Positions 18,292 through 26,699 of a stretch of 64,000 nt of DNA are shown piece after piece. The stretch is from positions 757,830-821,829 of the forward strand of contig NZ_LMEI01000007.1 of NCBI RefSeq assembly GCF_001426585.1, written 5' to 3'. This DNA comes from Streptomyces sp. Root431. Lineage in GTDB: Bacteria > Actinomycetota > Actinomycetes > Streptomycetales > Streptomycetaceae. Below the pieces are notes generated by a model. It was given only the letters and a program-made list of their open reading frames with translations, was not told where the DNA came from and searched no databases. A program made the position numbers and the translations under genes. How positions within the stretch are numbered: the stretch's first letter is position 1; each line of letters opens with the position of its first letter.

Positions 18292-19443
18292 TCAGCCCGT
18301 CAGGGGGAGCGCCGCCAGCTCCGCCACGAACCAGGTCAGCGGCAGGAAGACGGCGACGAGCGCGCCCGCCCGCATGAGGGCCGCCGTGCGCAGGACCGTC
18401 GGCGGGGCGCCGAGGCGGAGGAGCGCCTCGGTGGTGTGGGCGCGGCACTGCTTGGACTCCAGCGCCGCCGTGAGGAGCGTGGCCGTGGTGCAGGCCATGA
18501 CCAGGGCCGCGCCGAGACCGGTGAGCGGCCCGAAGGCGGCCGGTCCGGTGCCCGACGCGTACAGCGCGGCCGCCGCGAGCGTCCCGGAGAGCACGGCGGA
18601 GACCACTCCGAGGGGGCGGCCGATACGGCGGGACTCGTCCATCAGGACGCGGCCGGCGAGCAGCCGGGTGGCGCCCGGCCGGACGGCCTGGAGGAGCCGG
18701 CCGCAGCCGTACGTTAGTCCGGGGCCCGCGAGCGCGAGGCCGAAGGCGGTGAGCACCCAGCCGGCCAGGACGCCTGCCGGGCTGCCGTCGAAGCGGCCCG
18801 GCAGCGGGAGGCCGTCCGCGGCGCCGCTGCGGCCCGCGTACGTCTCGATGGCCAGGCCGATGGCGACCAGGGCGACGCCCCACGGCAGTCCGGACGGCAC
18901 GGACTTCTCGACGCCCTCCGGTTCCGCGGGCGCGGAGCGCGGGCGGAGCGCGAGGCCCGCGGCCGTGGCGGCGACGACCGGCAGGATCGCGAGGAGGGTG
19001 AGGGCGGCGGCGAGCGGCATCGGCTGGTCGGCGGCGAGGAGCTCGGCCGCCGCCCCGTCGAAGGGGAGGCCCGTGATGTCGCCGCGCAGGTGCAGGTAGA
19101 AGAGGAGCGCGACCATCGAGCCGAGCGTGCAGGCGACGGCCGTCGACGCCGCCGCGACGGCGGTGAGCCGGACCGGGCCGAGTCCGACGGCCGAGAGTCC
19201 GGGGCGCGGCCGGGTGCTGGGGTCGGTGCGGGCCACGGCCACGGCGAACTGGACCGTGGCGGCGAGCGGCAGGGCGCACCACAGCAGGCGCAGGACGGAG
19301 GCCGAGGACTGGGCCGGGTGCCCGACGGCGTACCCGAGGGTGCAGAGCAGCAGGAACCCCACCCCCGCGGCCGCGGCGGCGACGAGGAGCCGCCGCGTCA
19401 GGACGAGGGGGTGGGTCCCGCGGGCTAGACGGAGAGCGAGCAC
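18292..19443 (-). CDS. ABC transporter permease (FtsX-like)
   Basis: This 383-residue protein has about eight hydrophobic segments and a C-terminal half (VVSAVLSGTLAAAALYASGT, ESKQCRAHTTEALLRLGAPP) reminiscent of FtsX/MacB-type permeases. Its probable GTG start at 19443 overlaps the end of the ATPase gene by 19 bases, so they are coupled and should form an exporter. Longer upstream readings in this frame are antisense noise over the ATPase. The substrate cannot be inferred. The stop lies in a short GTCAGCCC repeat. Confidence 0.72.
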   Translation of the reverse strand: MLALRLARGTHPLVLTRRLLVAAAAAGVGFLLLCTLGYAVGHPAQSSASVLRLLWCALPLAATVQFAVAVARTDPSTRPRPGLSAVGLGPVRLTAVAAASTAVACTLGSMVALLFYLHLRGDITGLPFDGAAAELLAADQPMPLAAALTLLAILPVVAATAAGLALRPRSAPAEPEGVEKSVPSGLPWGVALVAIGLAIETYAGRSGAADGLPLPGRFDGSPAGVLAGWVLTAFGLALAGPGLTYGCGRLLQAVRPGATRLLAGRVLMDESRRIGRPLGVVSAVLSGTLAAAALYASGTGPAAFGPLTGLGAALVMACTTATLLTAALESKQCRAHTTEALLRLGAPPTVLRTAALMRAGALVAVFLPLTWFVAELAALPLTG

Positions 19444-20225
19444 GCGGTGACGCCCTCCGCCCCTGACGCCGGAGGGACGGTGCCGACCCGGCGGCCGTCG
19501 AGGAGGGCGACCGTGCGGTCGGCGAGCGCCGCCACCTCGCCGTCGTGGGTGGCGAGGAGCACCGTGATGCCGTGCGAGCGGGCCGCGGCGGTCAGGGTGC
19601 GCAGGACCTGCGCCCCGTCGGCCCGGTGCAGCGCGGCGGTGGGTTCGTCGGCGAAGAGGACCGACGGGGTGGTGACGAGGGCGCGGGCGATCGCGATCCG
19701 CTGGCGCTGGGAGTGGGTGAGCGCGTGCGGGCGCCTGCGGGCGCAGACGCCGATGTCGAGGCGCTCCAGCCATTCGACGGCGGCGGTCTTCGCGGCCCGG
19801 TGGGAGGCGCCGCGGAGCAGCAGCGGCAGGGCGACGTTCTCCCAGCCGGTGAGTTCGGGGACGAGGCCGGGCTCGGGGTCGATCCAGCCGAAGCGGTCGC
19901 GGCGGAGCCGCTCGCGCTGGGCCTGGCCCAGGGTGTGCACGGGGCTGCTGTTGAACCAGACCTCGCCCTGCTGGGCGACGAGCTGGCCGGACAGGCAGCG
20001 CATGAGGGTGGTCTTGCCGCTGCCGCGCGGGCCGACGAGGGCGAGGATCTCGCCCTCGCGGACGCCGAGGGAGACGCCGCTGAGGGCGTCCGAACCGCCC
20101 AGGGCGCAGTGCAGGGAACGCGCCCAGAGCACGTCGTTGTCCGGTGGGGCCATCGCGTACACCTCGATGTCGTCCGATCTGTGTTCCCCCGTCCGGGGGA
20201 ACGAAGAGACGGGCCTTTCGGTCAC
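19425..20225 (-). CDS. ABC transporter ATP-binding protein
   Basis: This 266-residue ATPase is of the LolD/MacB type. Walker A is GPRGSGKTT, Walker B is SVLFADEPTAAL, and the H-loop is LLATHDGEV. The signature motif, normally LSGGQ, reads ALTHSQRQRIAIARAL, which is degenerate. A second start, MAPPDND (20153), would remove a nonconserved 24-residue leader and may be the real one. Upstream is a terminator-like hairpin, so this pair probably has its own promoter in 20226-20322. Confidence 0.82.
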   Translation of the reverse strand: MTERPVSSFPRTGEHRSDDIEVYAMAPPDNDVLWARSLHCALGGSDALSGVSLGVREGEILALVGPRGSGKTTLMRCLSGQLVAQQGEVWFNSSPVHTLGQAQRERLRRDRFGWIDPEPGLVPELTGWENVALPLLLRGASHRAAKTAAVEWLERLDIGVCARRRPHALTHSQRQRIAIARALVTTPSVLFADEPTAALHRADGAQVLRTLTAAARSHGITVLLATHDGEVAALADRTVALLDGRRVGTVPPASGAEGVTACSLSV

Positions 20226-20322
20226 TGGCGCCGTGGGAAATCAGGGGGCGGCCGGGGGAGCGACCCGGAAGGCGGCCAGGGATGCACCGTAAGGATTCAG
20301 ATCGGTTTGTACGGACAGCACG

Positions 20323-20370
20323 CGGCCCGGGCATGTCACCATCCACTCGGATGGCGGCATGCCCGGGCCG
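20323..20370. terminator. Strong hairpin after the aminotransferase gene
   Basis: CGGCCCGGGCATG (20323-20335) pairs with CATGCCCGGGCCG (20358-20370), with an inner CCATC/GATGG stem (20339-20343/20350-20354). It separates the leftward aminotransferase gene from the leftward ABC genes. On the + strand it is followed by TTGTC. Confidence 0.75.
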
Positions 20371-20432
20371 TTGTCACGCCGTGAGGGCGGCGTGAGGTCC
20401 TGTGCCTCGCGGGGAGGTGAGGAGCGGAGCCG

Positions 20433-21794
20433 TCAGAGCTTCGTCCACGCCTCCGTCAGCACCGACCGCAGGATGCCTTCGATCTCGTCGAAGGTGCCCT
20501 GGTCGGCGATGAGCGGCGGGGCCAGCTGGATGACCGGGTCGCCACGGTCGTCGGCCCGGCAGTACAGGCCGTTCTCGAAGAGCGCCTTGGAGAGGAAGCC
20601 GTAGAGCACGCGCTCCGTCTCCTCGTCCGTGAAGGACTCCTTGGTGACCTTGTCCTTCACGAGCTCGATGCCGTAGAAGAAGCCGTTGCCGCGGACGTCG
20701 CCGACGATCGGCAGGTCGTGCAGCTTCTTCAGGGTGTTGAAGAAGTTGCCCTCCTGGTCCAGCACGTGCTGGTTCAGGCCTTCCTTGTCGAAGATGTCGA
20801 GGTTGGCGATCGCGACCGCCGACGACACCGGGTGGCCACCGAAGGTGTAGCCGTGGAGGAAGGTGTTGTCGCCCTTGTAGAACGGCTCCGCGATGCGGTC
20901 CGAGACGATGCAGGCGCCGATCGGGGAGTAGCCCGAGGTCATGCCCTTGGCGCAGGTGATCATGTCCGGGACGTAGCCGAACTTGTCACAGGCGAACATC
21001 GTGCCGAGGCGGCCGAAGGCGCAGATCGTCTCGTCGGAGACGAGCAGCACGTCGTACTGGTCGCAGATCTCGCGGACGCGCTGGAAGTAGCCGGGCGGCG
21101 GCGGGAAGCAGCCACCGGCGTTCTGCACGGGCTCCAGGAAGACGGCCGCGACGGTGTCGGCGCCCTCGAAGAGGATCTGCTGCTCGATCTGGTCGGCGGC
21201 CCAGCGGCCGAAGGCCTCGGGGTCGTCGCCGTGGATCGGCGCGCGGTAGATGTTGGTGTTCGGCACCTTGTGAGCGCCGGGGACCAGCGGCTCGAAGGGG
21301 GCCTTCAGGGCCGGCAGGCCCGTGATGGACAGGGCGCCCTGCGGGGTGCCGTGGTAGGCGACCGCACGCGAGATGACCTTGTACTTGGTGTGCTTGCCCT
21401 GCAGCTTGAAGTACTGCTTGGCGAGCTTCCACGCGGTCTCGACGGCCTCGCCGCCACCGGTGGTGAAGAAGACCTTGTTCAGGTCGCCCGGGGCGTAGTC
21501 GGCCAGACGCTCGGCGAGCTCGACGGCCTTGGGGTGCGCGTACGACCACACGGGGAAGAACGCGAGCTCCTTGGCCTGCTTGTACGCGACCTCGGCCAGT
21601 TCCTCGCGGCCGTGTCCGGCGTTGACGACGAACAGACCCGCGAGACCGTCGAGGTAGCGCTTGCCCTTGTCGTCGAAGATGTAGGTGCCCTCACCACGCA
21701 CGATGGTGGGAACGGGCGAGTTCTCGTACGACGACATGCGGGTGAAGTGCATCCACAGGTGGTCGTACGCGGTCTTGGACAGGTCCTGGGTCAC
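20433..21794 (-). CDS. Class III aminotransferase (probable polyamine/omega-amino acid aminotransferase)
   Basis: This 453-residue PLP enzyme starts TQDLSKTAYDHLWMHFTRMS. PLP motifs include FFTTGGGEAVETAWKLAKQY, the Asp region LVSDETICAFGR and the lysine segment ITCAKGMTSGYSPIGA. Close relatives transfer the amino group of putrescine or another omega-amine to pyruvate. GTG at 21794 is chosen because it falls just after the Lrp stop with GGGGA upstream; GTG at 21812 is an alternative. With the divergent gamma-aminobutyraldehyde dehydrogenase it would turn putrescine into GABA. The substrate is an inference from context. Confidence 0.85.
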   Translation of the reverse strand: MTQDLSKTAYDHLWMHFTRMSSYENSPVPTIVRGEGTYIFDDKGKRYLDGLAGLFVVNAGHGREELAEVAYKQAKELAFFPVWSYAHPKAVELAERLADYAPGDLNKVFFTTGGGEAVETAWKLAKQYFKLQGKHTKYKVISRAVAYHGTPQGALSITGLPALKAPFEPLVPGAHKVPNTNIYRAPIHGDDPEAFGRWAADQIEQQILFEGADTVAAVFLEPVQNAGGCFPPPPGYFQRVREICDQYDVLLVSDETICAFGRLGTMFACDKFGYVPDMITCAKGMTSGYSPIGACIVSDRIAEPFYKGDNTFLHGYTFGGHPVSSAVAIANLDIFDKEGLNQHVLDQEGNFFNTLKKLHDLPIVGDVRGNGFFYGIELVKDKVTKESFTDEETERVLYGFLSKALFENGLYCRADDRGDPVIQLAPPLIADQGTFDEIEGILRSVLTEAWTKL

Positions 21795-21796
21795 GA

Positions 21797-22303
21797 TTAT
21801 CGAGTTCCCCACATATAGGTCTGCTTCTTGAGCTTGAGGTAGACGAAGCTCTCGGTGGAGCGCACGCCGGGGAGGGTGCGGATCCGCTTGTTGATGACGT
21901 CCAGCAGGTGGTCGTCGTCCTCGCAGACGACCTCCACCATGAGGTCGAAGGAGCCCGCGGTCATCACCACGTACTCGCATTCGGCCATGGCCGTCAGTGC
22001 CTCCGCAACCGGATCGAGGTCACCCTCGACGTTGATGCCGACCATCGCCTGGCGCCGGAATCCCACGGTGAGCGGGTCGGTGACGGCGACGATCTGCATG
22101 ACGCCCTGGTCGAGCAGCTTCTGCACGCGTTGGCGTACCGCGGCTTCGGAGAGGCCGACGGCCTTGCCTATCGCCGCGTAGGGACGGCGACCGTCCTGCT
22201 GGAGCTGTTCGATGATTGCCAGGGAGACGGCATCGATCGTCGGGGACGAACCGGTTCCGGTTCTGGAGTCTGTGCTTCGACTGGCCACGGCTTCACTGTG
22301 CAC
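21797..22303 (-). CDS. Lrp/AsnC family transcriptional regulator
   Basis: This 168-residue regulator has an N-terminal winged HTH (SLAIIEQLQQDGRRPYAAIG, then LSEAAVRQRVQKLLDQGV) and a C-terminal RAM/AsnC ligand domain (GINVEGDLDPVAEALTAMAE, then VYLKLKKQTYMWG). GTG at 22303 is chosen because the family's N-terminus MHSE... fits. An extension to 22366 runs into the divergent promoter. It lies two bases before the aminotransferase and divergent from the aldehyde dehydrogenase, so it most likely regulates both in response to an amino acid or polyamine product. Confidence 0.9.
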   Translation of the reverse strand: MHSEAVASRSTDSRTGTGSSPTIDAVSLAIIEQLQQDGRRPYAAIGKAVGLSEAAVRQRVQKLLDQGVMQIVAVTDPLTVGFRRQAMVGINVEGDLDPVAEALTAMAECEYVVMTAGSFDLMVEVVCEDDDHLLDVINKRIRTLPGVRSTESFVYLKLKKQTYMWGTR

Positions 22304-22396
22304 CGAGATTGTCCGTCGTGCAAGCCCGAACTGATGAAATTCGTTGTGATCGGGTCTAGATCTCACCGAATCCGAAGTTGGCGAGGGTCGGGGCTG

Positions 22397-22424
22397 TTGA
22401 AAGCGTCAGTCGAGCGACTAGGCT
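22397..22424 (+). promoter_or_regulatory. Candidate promoter for the 22494 aldehyde dehydrogenase
   Basis: TTGAAA (22397-22402) and TAGGCT (22419-22424) are separated by 16 bases, close to the vegetative consensus. The predicted start is about 22431, giving a leader of about 60 bases before the GTG at 22494. The divergent Lrp gene begins at 22303, so its operator may lie between. Confidence 0.5.
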
Positions 22425-22493
22425 GAGGTGTCTCGCCCATCGGGACACCGCACAAGGACGTGCGAAGACAGAACGTGACAGGAGGGGTGGCAA

Positions 22494-23930
22494 GTGACCA
22501 CCGAGCTGCGCCGGCTGCGTAACTACATCAACGGGGAGTTCCGGGATGCGGCCGACGGCCGCACCATCGAGGTGGTCAACCCGGCCACCGGCGAGGTGTA
22601 CGCCACCTCCCCGCTCTCCGGCCAGGCCGACGTCGACGCCGCCATGGAGGCCGCCTCGGCCGCCTTCCCCGCTTGGCGCGACAGCACCCCGGCCGACCGC
22701 CAGAAGGTACTCCTCAAGATCGCCGACGCCTTCGAGGAGCGCGCCGAGGACCTCATCGCCGCCGAGGTCGAGAACACCGGCAAGCCGACCGCCCTCGTCG
22801 GGAGCGAGGAGGTGCCGCCGATGGTGGACCAGATCCGCTTCTTCGCCGGCGCCGCCCGCATGCTCGAGGGCCGTTCGGCCGGCGAGTACATGGAGGGCAT
22901 GACCTCGATCATCCGCCGCGAGCCCGTGGGCGTCTGCGCCCAGGTCGCGCCGTGGAACTACCCGATGATGATGGCCGTGTGGAAGTTCGCCCCGGCGCTC
23001 GCCGCGGGTAACACCGTCGTCCTCAAGCCCTCGGACACGACCCCCGCGTCGACGCTCCTGATGGCCGAGATCATCGGGCAGATCGTCCCCAAGGGCGTCT
23101 TCAACGTCATCTGCGGCGACCGCGAGACCGGCCGGACCATGGTCGAGCACCCCACCCCGGCGATGGCCTCCATCACCGGCTCGGTCCGCGCCGGCATGCA
23201 GGTCGCCGAGTCGGCCGCCAAGGACGTCAAGCGCGTCCACCTGGAGCTGGGCGGCAAGGCGCCGGTCGTCGTCTTCGAGGACACCGACATCGAATCGGCC
23301 GTCGGCGACATCTCGGTCGCGGGCTTCTTCAACGCCGGCCAGGACTGTACGGCCGCCACCCGCGTCCTCGTCCACGAGTCGATCCACGACGAGTTCGTCG
23401 CCGCCCTCGCCAAGGCCGCCGCCGAGACGAAGACCGGCCAGCCGGACGACGAGGACGTGCTCTACGGCCCGCTCAACAACGCCAACCAGCTGAAGCAGGT
23501 CTCCGGCTTCATCGAGCGCCTCCCGGCCCACGCCAAGGTCGAGGCCGGCGGTCACCGCGTCGGCGACAAGGGCTACTTCTACGCCCCGACCGTCGTCTCC
23601 GGCCTCAAGCAGGACGACGAGATCGTCCAGAACGAGGTCTTCGGCCCGGTCATCACCGTCCAGTCCTTCACGGACGAGGCCCAGGCCCTCGCGTACGCCA
23701 ACGACGTCGAGTACGCCCTCGCCTCCTCCGTCTGGACCAAGGACCACGCGCGCGCCATGCGCATGTCCAAGGCCCTCGACTTCGGCTGCGTGTGGATCAA
23801 CACCCACATCCCGCTCGTCGCCGAGATGCCCCACGGCGGCTACAAGAAGTCCGGCTACGGCAAGGACCTCTCCGCGTACGGCTTCGAGGACTACACGCGC
23901 ATCAAGCACGTCATGACCTCCCTGGGCTGA
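22494..23930 (+). CDS. Gamma-aminobutyraldehyde dehydrogenase
   Basis: This 478-residue NAD-dependent aldehyde dehydrogenase begins TTELRRLRNYINGEFRDAAD. The substrate-binding region APWNYPMMMAVWKFAPALAA, cofactor region SITGSVRAGMQVAESAAKDV, ELGGKAPVV with catalytic Glu, and the nucleophile Cys285 in NAGQDCTAATR are all intact. The DMPHGGYKKSGYGKDLS-like C-terminus (EMPHGGYKKSGYGKDLSAYG) is typical of PatD/aminobutyraldehyde dehydrogenases. It would oxidise 4-aminobutanal to GABA next to the aminotransferase that produces it. Regulation by the divergent Lrp gene is likely. Confidence 0.88.
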   Translation: MTTELRRLRNYINGEFRDAADGRTIEVVNPATGEVYATSPLSGQADVDAAMEAASAAFPAWRDSTPADRQKVLLKIADAFEERAEDLIAAEVENTGKPTALVGSEEVPPMVDQIRFFAGAARMLEGRSAGEYMEGMTSIIRREPVGVCAQVAPWNYPMMMAVWKFAPALAAGNTVVLKPSDTTPASTLLMAEIIGQIVPKGVFNVICGDRETGRTMVEHPTPAMASITGSVRAGMQVAESAAKDVKRVHLELGGKAPVVVFEDTDIESAVGDISVAGFFNAGQDCTAATRVLVHESIHDEFVAALAKAAAETKTGQPDDEDVLYGPLNNANQLKQVSGFIERLPAHAKVEAGGHRVGDKGYFYAPTVVSGLKQDDEIVQNEVFGPVITVQSFTDEAQALAYANDVEYALASSVWTKDHARAMRMSKALDFGCVWINTHIPLVAEMPHGGYKKSGYGKDLSAYGFEDYTRIKHVMTSLG

Positions 23931-23949
23931 TCCCAGCCGGCACGCGAAC

Positions 23950-23992
23950 CCGCGGCCCCGGCACCCTGGTCGACAGGGTGTCGGGGCCGCGG
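23950..23992 (+). terminator. Terminator after the aminobutyraldehyde dehydrogenase
   Basis: CCGCGGCCCCGGCACCCT (23950-23967) pairs with 23975-23992 through 18 pairs including one G-U, around GGTCGAC. It starts 19 bases after the stop codon. Confidence 0.8.
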
Positions 23993-24075
23993 TCCGTCGC
24001 TGGACGGACCGTCCATTGCCGCAGGTGGCACCCGGTGGGGATGCTGGGGCGGTGAGAGCGATAGCCAGGAAGAGC

Positions 24076-25239
24076 ATGTCCCGCAGGTCCCTGCTGCGCG
24101 GGATCGGCGGTGTCGGAGCGGCCGCGGCGCTCGCCGGGTGCGGGGTCCCCGCCGCCTACGTCGACGAGAGCGACCGGGCCGGCCGCGACCTGTCCGCGCG
24201 CGACCGGACGCTCGACTTCGCCAACTGGCCCCTCTACATCGACACCGATGACGACGACACGGCGAAGCGCCCGACGCTGAACGCCTTCCGCGAGCGCACC
24301 GGGATCTCCGTCCGCTACACGGAGGAGATCAACGACAACGACGAGTTCTTCGGCAAGATCGGCCCGTCCCTGATGAACCACCAGGAGACCGGCCGCGACC
24401 TGATCGTCGTCAGCGACTGGATGGCCGCCCGCTTCGTCCGCCTCGGCTGGGTCCAGGAGATGGACCGCGCCGCCCAGCCCCACGTCGCGAAGCACCTCAA
24501 CCCGCAGCTGCGCTCGCCCGCCTTCGACGCGGGCCGGCTGCACAGCGTGCCCTGGCAGTCCGGGATCACCGGCATCGCGTACAACCGCAAGAAGCTCGGC
24601 CGGGAACTCCGCTCCACCAAGGAGCTGTGGGCCGACGACCTGCGCGGCAAGGTCACCCTGCTCTCCGGCCTCGACGAGTCCATGTCGCTGCTCCTCCAGG
24701 GCAACGGCGTCGACGTCACCCGCTGGACCCGCGACGACTTCCACGCCCTCTGCGAGCAGATCGAGGGGCTCGTCCGGAAGAAGCACATCCGCCGCTTCAC
24801 CGGCAACGACTACATCAAGGACCTGTCCACCGGCGACGTGCTCGCCTGCCAGGCCTACTCCGGCGACGTCATCCAGCTCCAGGCCGACAACCCGGACATC
24901 GAGTTCGTCGTCCCCGAGGAGGGCGGCGAGCTGTGGGCCGAGTCCCTCCTGATCCCCAACCGGGCCCAGCACAAGTCCAACGCCGAGAAGCTGATCGACT
25001 ACTACTACGAGCCCGAGGTCGCCGCCGAACTGGCCGCCTGGGTCAACTACGTCTGCCCGGTCCCGGCCGCCCAGGCCGTCCTCGCGGACTCCGGCGACGA
25101 GGAACTGGTCGCCCTCGCCGAGGACCCGCTGATCTTCCCGGACGCCGACATGCGCGGCCGGCTCGCCATCGCCCGCGACATCCGCGCCGACGAGCGGCAG
25201 GAGTTCGCGAAGAGGTGGAACGGGATCGTGGGGCTCTGA
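24076..25239 (+). CDS. Polyamine ABC transporter substrate-binding lipoprotein (orphan PotD paralogue)
   Basis: This 387-residue PotD-like protein has a Tat-type lipoprotein signal: twin Arg at residues 3-4 (MSRRSLLRGIGG) and a lipobox LAGC with Cys22. The mature part resembles spermidine/putrescine-binding proteins (LDFANWPLYIDTDDDD, TGISVRYTEEINDNDEFFGK, IRRFTGNDYIKDLSTGDVLA). ATG at 24076 has AGGA five bases upstream of its spacer; GTG at 24052 is an alternative. No permease or ATPase is adjacent, so it probably feeds the PotABC set at 36.7-39.6 kb, which has its own paralogous binding protein. Confidence 0.85.
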   Translation: MSRRSLLRGIGGVGAAAALAGCGVPAAYVDESDRAGRDLSARDRTLDFANWPLYIDTDDDDTAKRPTLNAFRERTGISVRYTEEINDNDEFFGKIGPSLMNHQETGRDLIVVSDWMAARFVRLGWVQEMDRAAQPHVAKHLNPQLRSPAFDAGRLHSVPWQSGITGIAYNRKKLGRELRSTKELWADDLRGKVTLLSGLDESMSLLLQGNGVDVTRWTRDDFHALCEQIEGLVRKKHIRRFTGNDYIKDLSTGDVLACQAYSGDVIQLQADNPDIEFVVPEEGGELWAESLLIPNRAQHKSNAEKLIDYYYEPEVAAELAAWVNYVCPVPAAQAVLADSGDEELVALAEDPLIFPDADMRGRLAIARDIRADERQEFAKRWNGIVGL

Positions 25240-25242
25240 CGG

Positions 25243-25977
25243 TCACGGCGCCGACGCCGGGAGCCGCACCCGCGCCGCGGCCTCCCGGACCGCCGCCGTC
25301 ACCCGCTCCAGGGGTACGCCGCCGGTGACGGTCACGCCGAGGGCGGCGACCGGACCGGCCGGGCCCCGCACCGGGGCGGCCACCGTGATCTCGCCCAGGC
25401 GGTGCTCCTCGGCGCAGACCGCGAGGCCCTCCGCGCGGATCCGGGCCAGTTGGGCGGCCAGGACGCCCCTGGAGACCACCGTGTGGCGGGTGAGACGGGG
25501 CAGGTCCGCCGGGGGAGCGGTGAGCAGGGTCTTCCCGTACGCCGTCGCATGACCCGGCAGCTGCTCCCCGCTCACCAGGCACAGCACACCGCCGGCCGTC
25601 GGGCTGTCGGCCGTGGCGCTGTCGGCCGTCGGGCCGCAGAGGACCGCCACGTCCGCGTGGCCGCCCGTCCTGGCGCCCAACGCCCGCAGCGCGGGCAGCG
25701 CCGCGTCGAGGAGCCCGCGCGGGCAGGGCGCCGCCGCGCCCAGTGCCCGCAGCCGCAGACCCAGCCGGTACGTGCCGTCCGCGCCCCGCTCCAGACCGCC
25801 CCAGGCCACCAGCTCCCGCACCATGCGCAGGGCCGTCGGTGCCGGGAGCCCCGTCCGCGCCGCGATGTCGGTGAGCCGCAGCGCCACCGGGCCGCCCGGC
25901 GCGCCGTCGAAGGCGTCCAGCACCGAGAAGAGCCGCCCCGCCACACTCTCGCCCATGTCCCCGACCGTGCCTTTCAC
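25243..25977 (-). CDS. IclR family transcriptional regulator
   Basis: This 244-residue regulator has an N-terminal winged HTH (LRLTDIAARTGLPAPTALRM, about 34-53) and the IclR effector domain (GHATAYGKTLLTAPPADLPR, AQLARIRAEGLAVCAEEHRL). A second Met (MGESV, residue 8) could be the start. It converges with the binding-protein gene (three-base gap) and is divergent from the nitroreductase (53-base gap), so that gene is its likeliest target. The ligand is unknown. Confidence 0.85.
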   Translation of the reverse strand: MKGTVGDMGESVAGRLFSVLDAFDGAPGGPVALRLTDIAARTGLPAPTALRMVRELVAWGGLERGADGTYRLGLRLRALGAAAPCPRGLLDAALPALRALGARTGGHADVAVLCGPTADSATADSPTAGGVLCLVSGEQLPGHATAYGKTLLTAPPADLPRLTRHTVVSRGVLAAQLARIRAEGLAVCAEEHRLGEITVAAPVRGPAGPVAALGVTVTGGVPLERVTAAVREAAARVRLPASAP

Positions 25978-26030
25978 TCAGTGGAAGCCCGGACTTCCCG
26001 CCCCCGCCCGGCCCGTACGAGGCTCAACGC

Positions 26031-26681
26031 ATGAACCTCGGTCTCGCTTCCGACACCCTGCTCTCCACCACCCGGGCCGTCCGCCACCGCCTCGACCTCA
26101 CCCGGCCCGTGCCCCGCGCGCTGCTGGAGGAGTGCGTGGACCTCGCCGTCCAGGCGCCCACCGGCCGCAACCGGCAGCGCTGGCACTTCGTGATCGTCAC
26201 CGACCCGGCCCGCCGGGCCGTCCTCGCCGATCTGTGGCGGGCCGCCCTCACCGCACCCGGCGCCCACCAGCCGCTGCCCGACCGGGACGTGCGCCGGGCG
26301 GAGGTCGCGCCCGGTGTGATGGACCGGGTCTACTCCGGCGTCGGGCATCTGCACCGGCACCTGCACGAGGTGCCCGCGTACGTCATCCCCTGCGTCGAAG
26401 GCCGCACGGAAGGCGCCACCGTCACCCATCAGGCCGGCACCTGGGGGTCGATCCTGCCCGCCGCCTGGAGCTTCATGCTGGCCGCCCGCGAGCGCGGGCT
26501 CGGCACGGTGTGGACGACGGGGAACCTGCCGATGGAGCGGGAGTTCGCGAGCTTCCTCGGCATCCCGTACGCGCACGTGATGCAGGCCGCCTTCATCCCC
26601 GTCGCGTACACGGTCGGCACCGACTTCCGGCCCGCCCGGCGGATCCCGCGCGAGGAGGTCCTCCACTGGGACGCGTGGTGA
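26031..26681 (+). CDS. Nitroreductase family protein
   Basis: This 216-residue FMN-dependent oxidoreductase has the family's N-terminal arginine segment (STTRAVRHRLDL), the substrate/FMN region LAVQAPTGRNRQRWHFVIV, and the C-terminal FMN loop MLAARERGLGTVWTTGNLPM. Members reduce nitroaromatics, quinones or flavins; the physiological substrate is not evident. It is divergent from the IclR gene and converges with the serine hydrolase gene (19-base gap). Confidence 0.87.
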   Translation: MNLGLASDTLLSTTRAVRHRLDLTRPVPRALLEECVDLAVQAPTGRNRQRWHFVIVTDPARRAVLADLWRAALTAPGAHQPLPDRDVRRAEVAPGVMDRVYSGVGHLHRHLHEVPAYVIPCVEGRTEGATVTHQAGTWGSILPAAWSFMLAARERGLGTVWTTGNLPMEREFASFLGIPYAHVMQAAFIPVAYTVGTDFRPARRIPREEVLHWDAW

Positions 26682-26699
26682 GCGCCGTGCACGCGGGGT

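Noticed and set aside
22356-24077. 573-residue antisense frame over the aldehyde dehydrogenase
   Set aside because: Low-complexity Gly/Asp/Val text opposite a gene with complete ALDH motifs.
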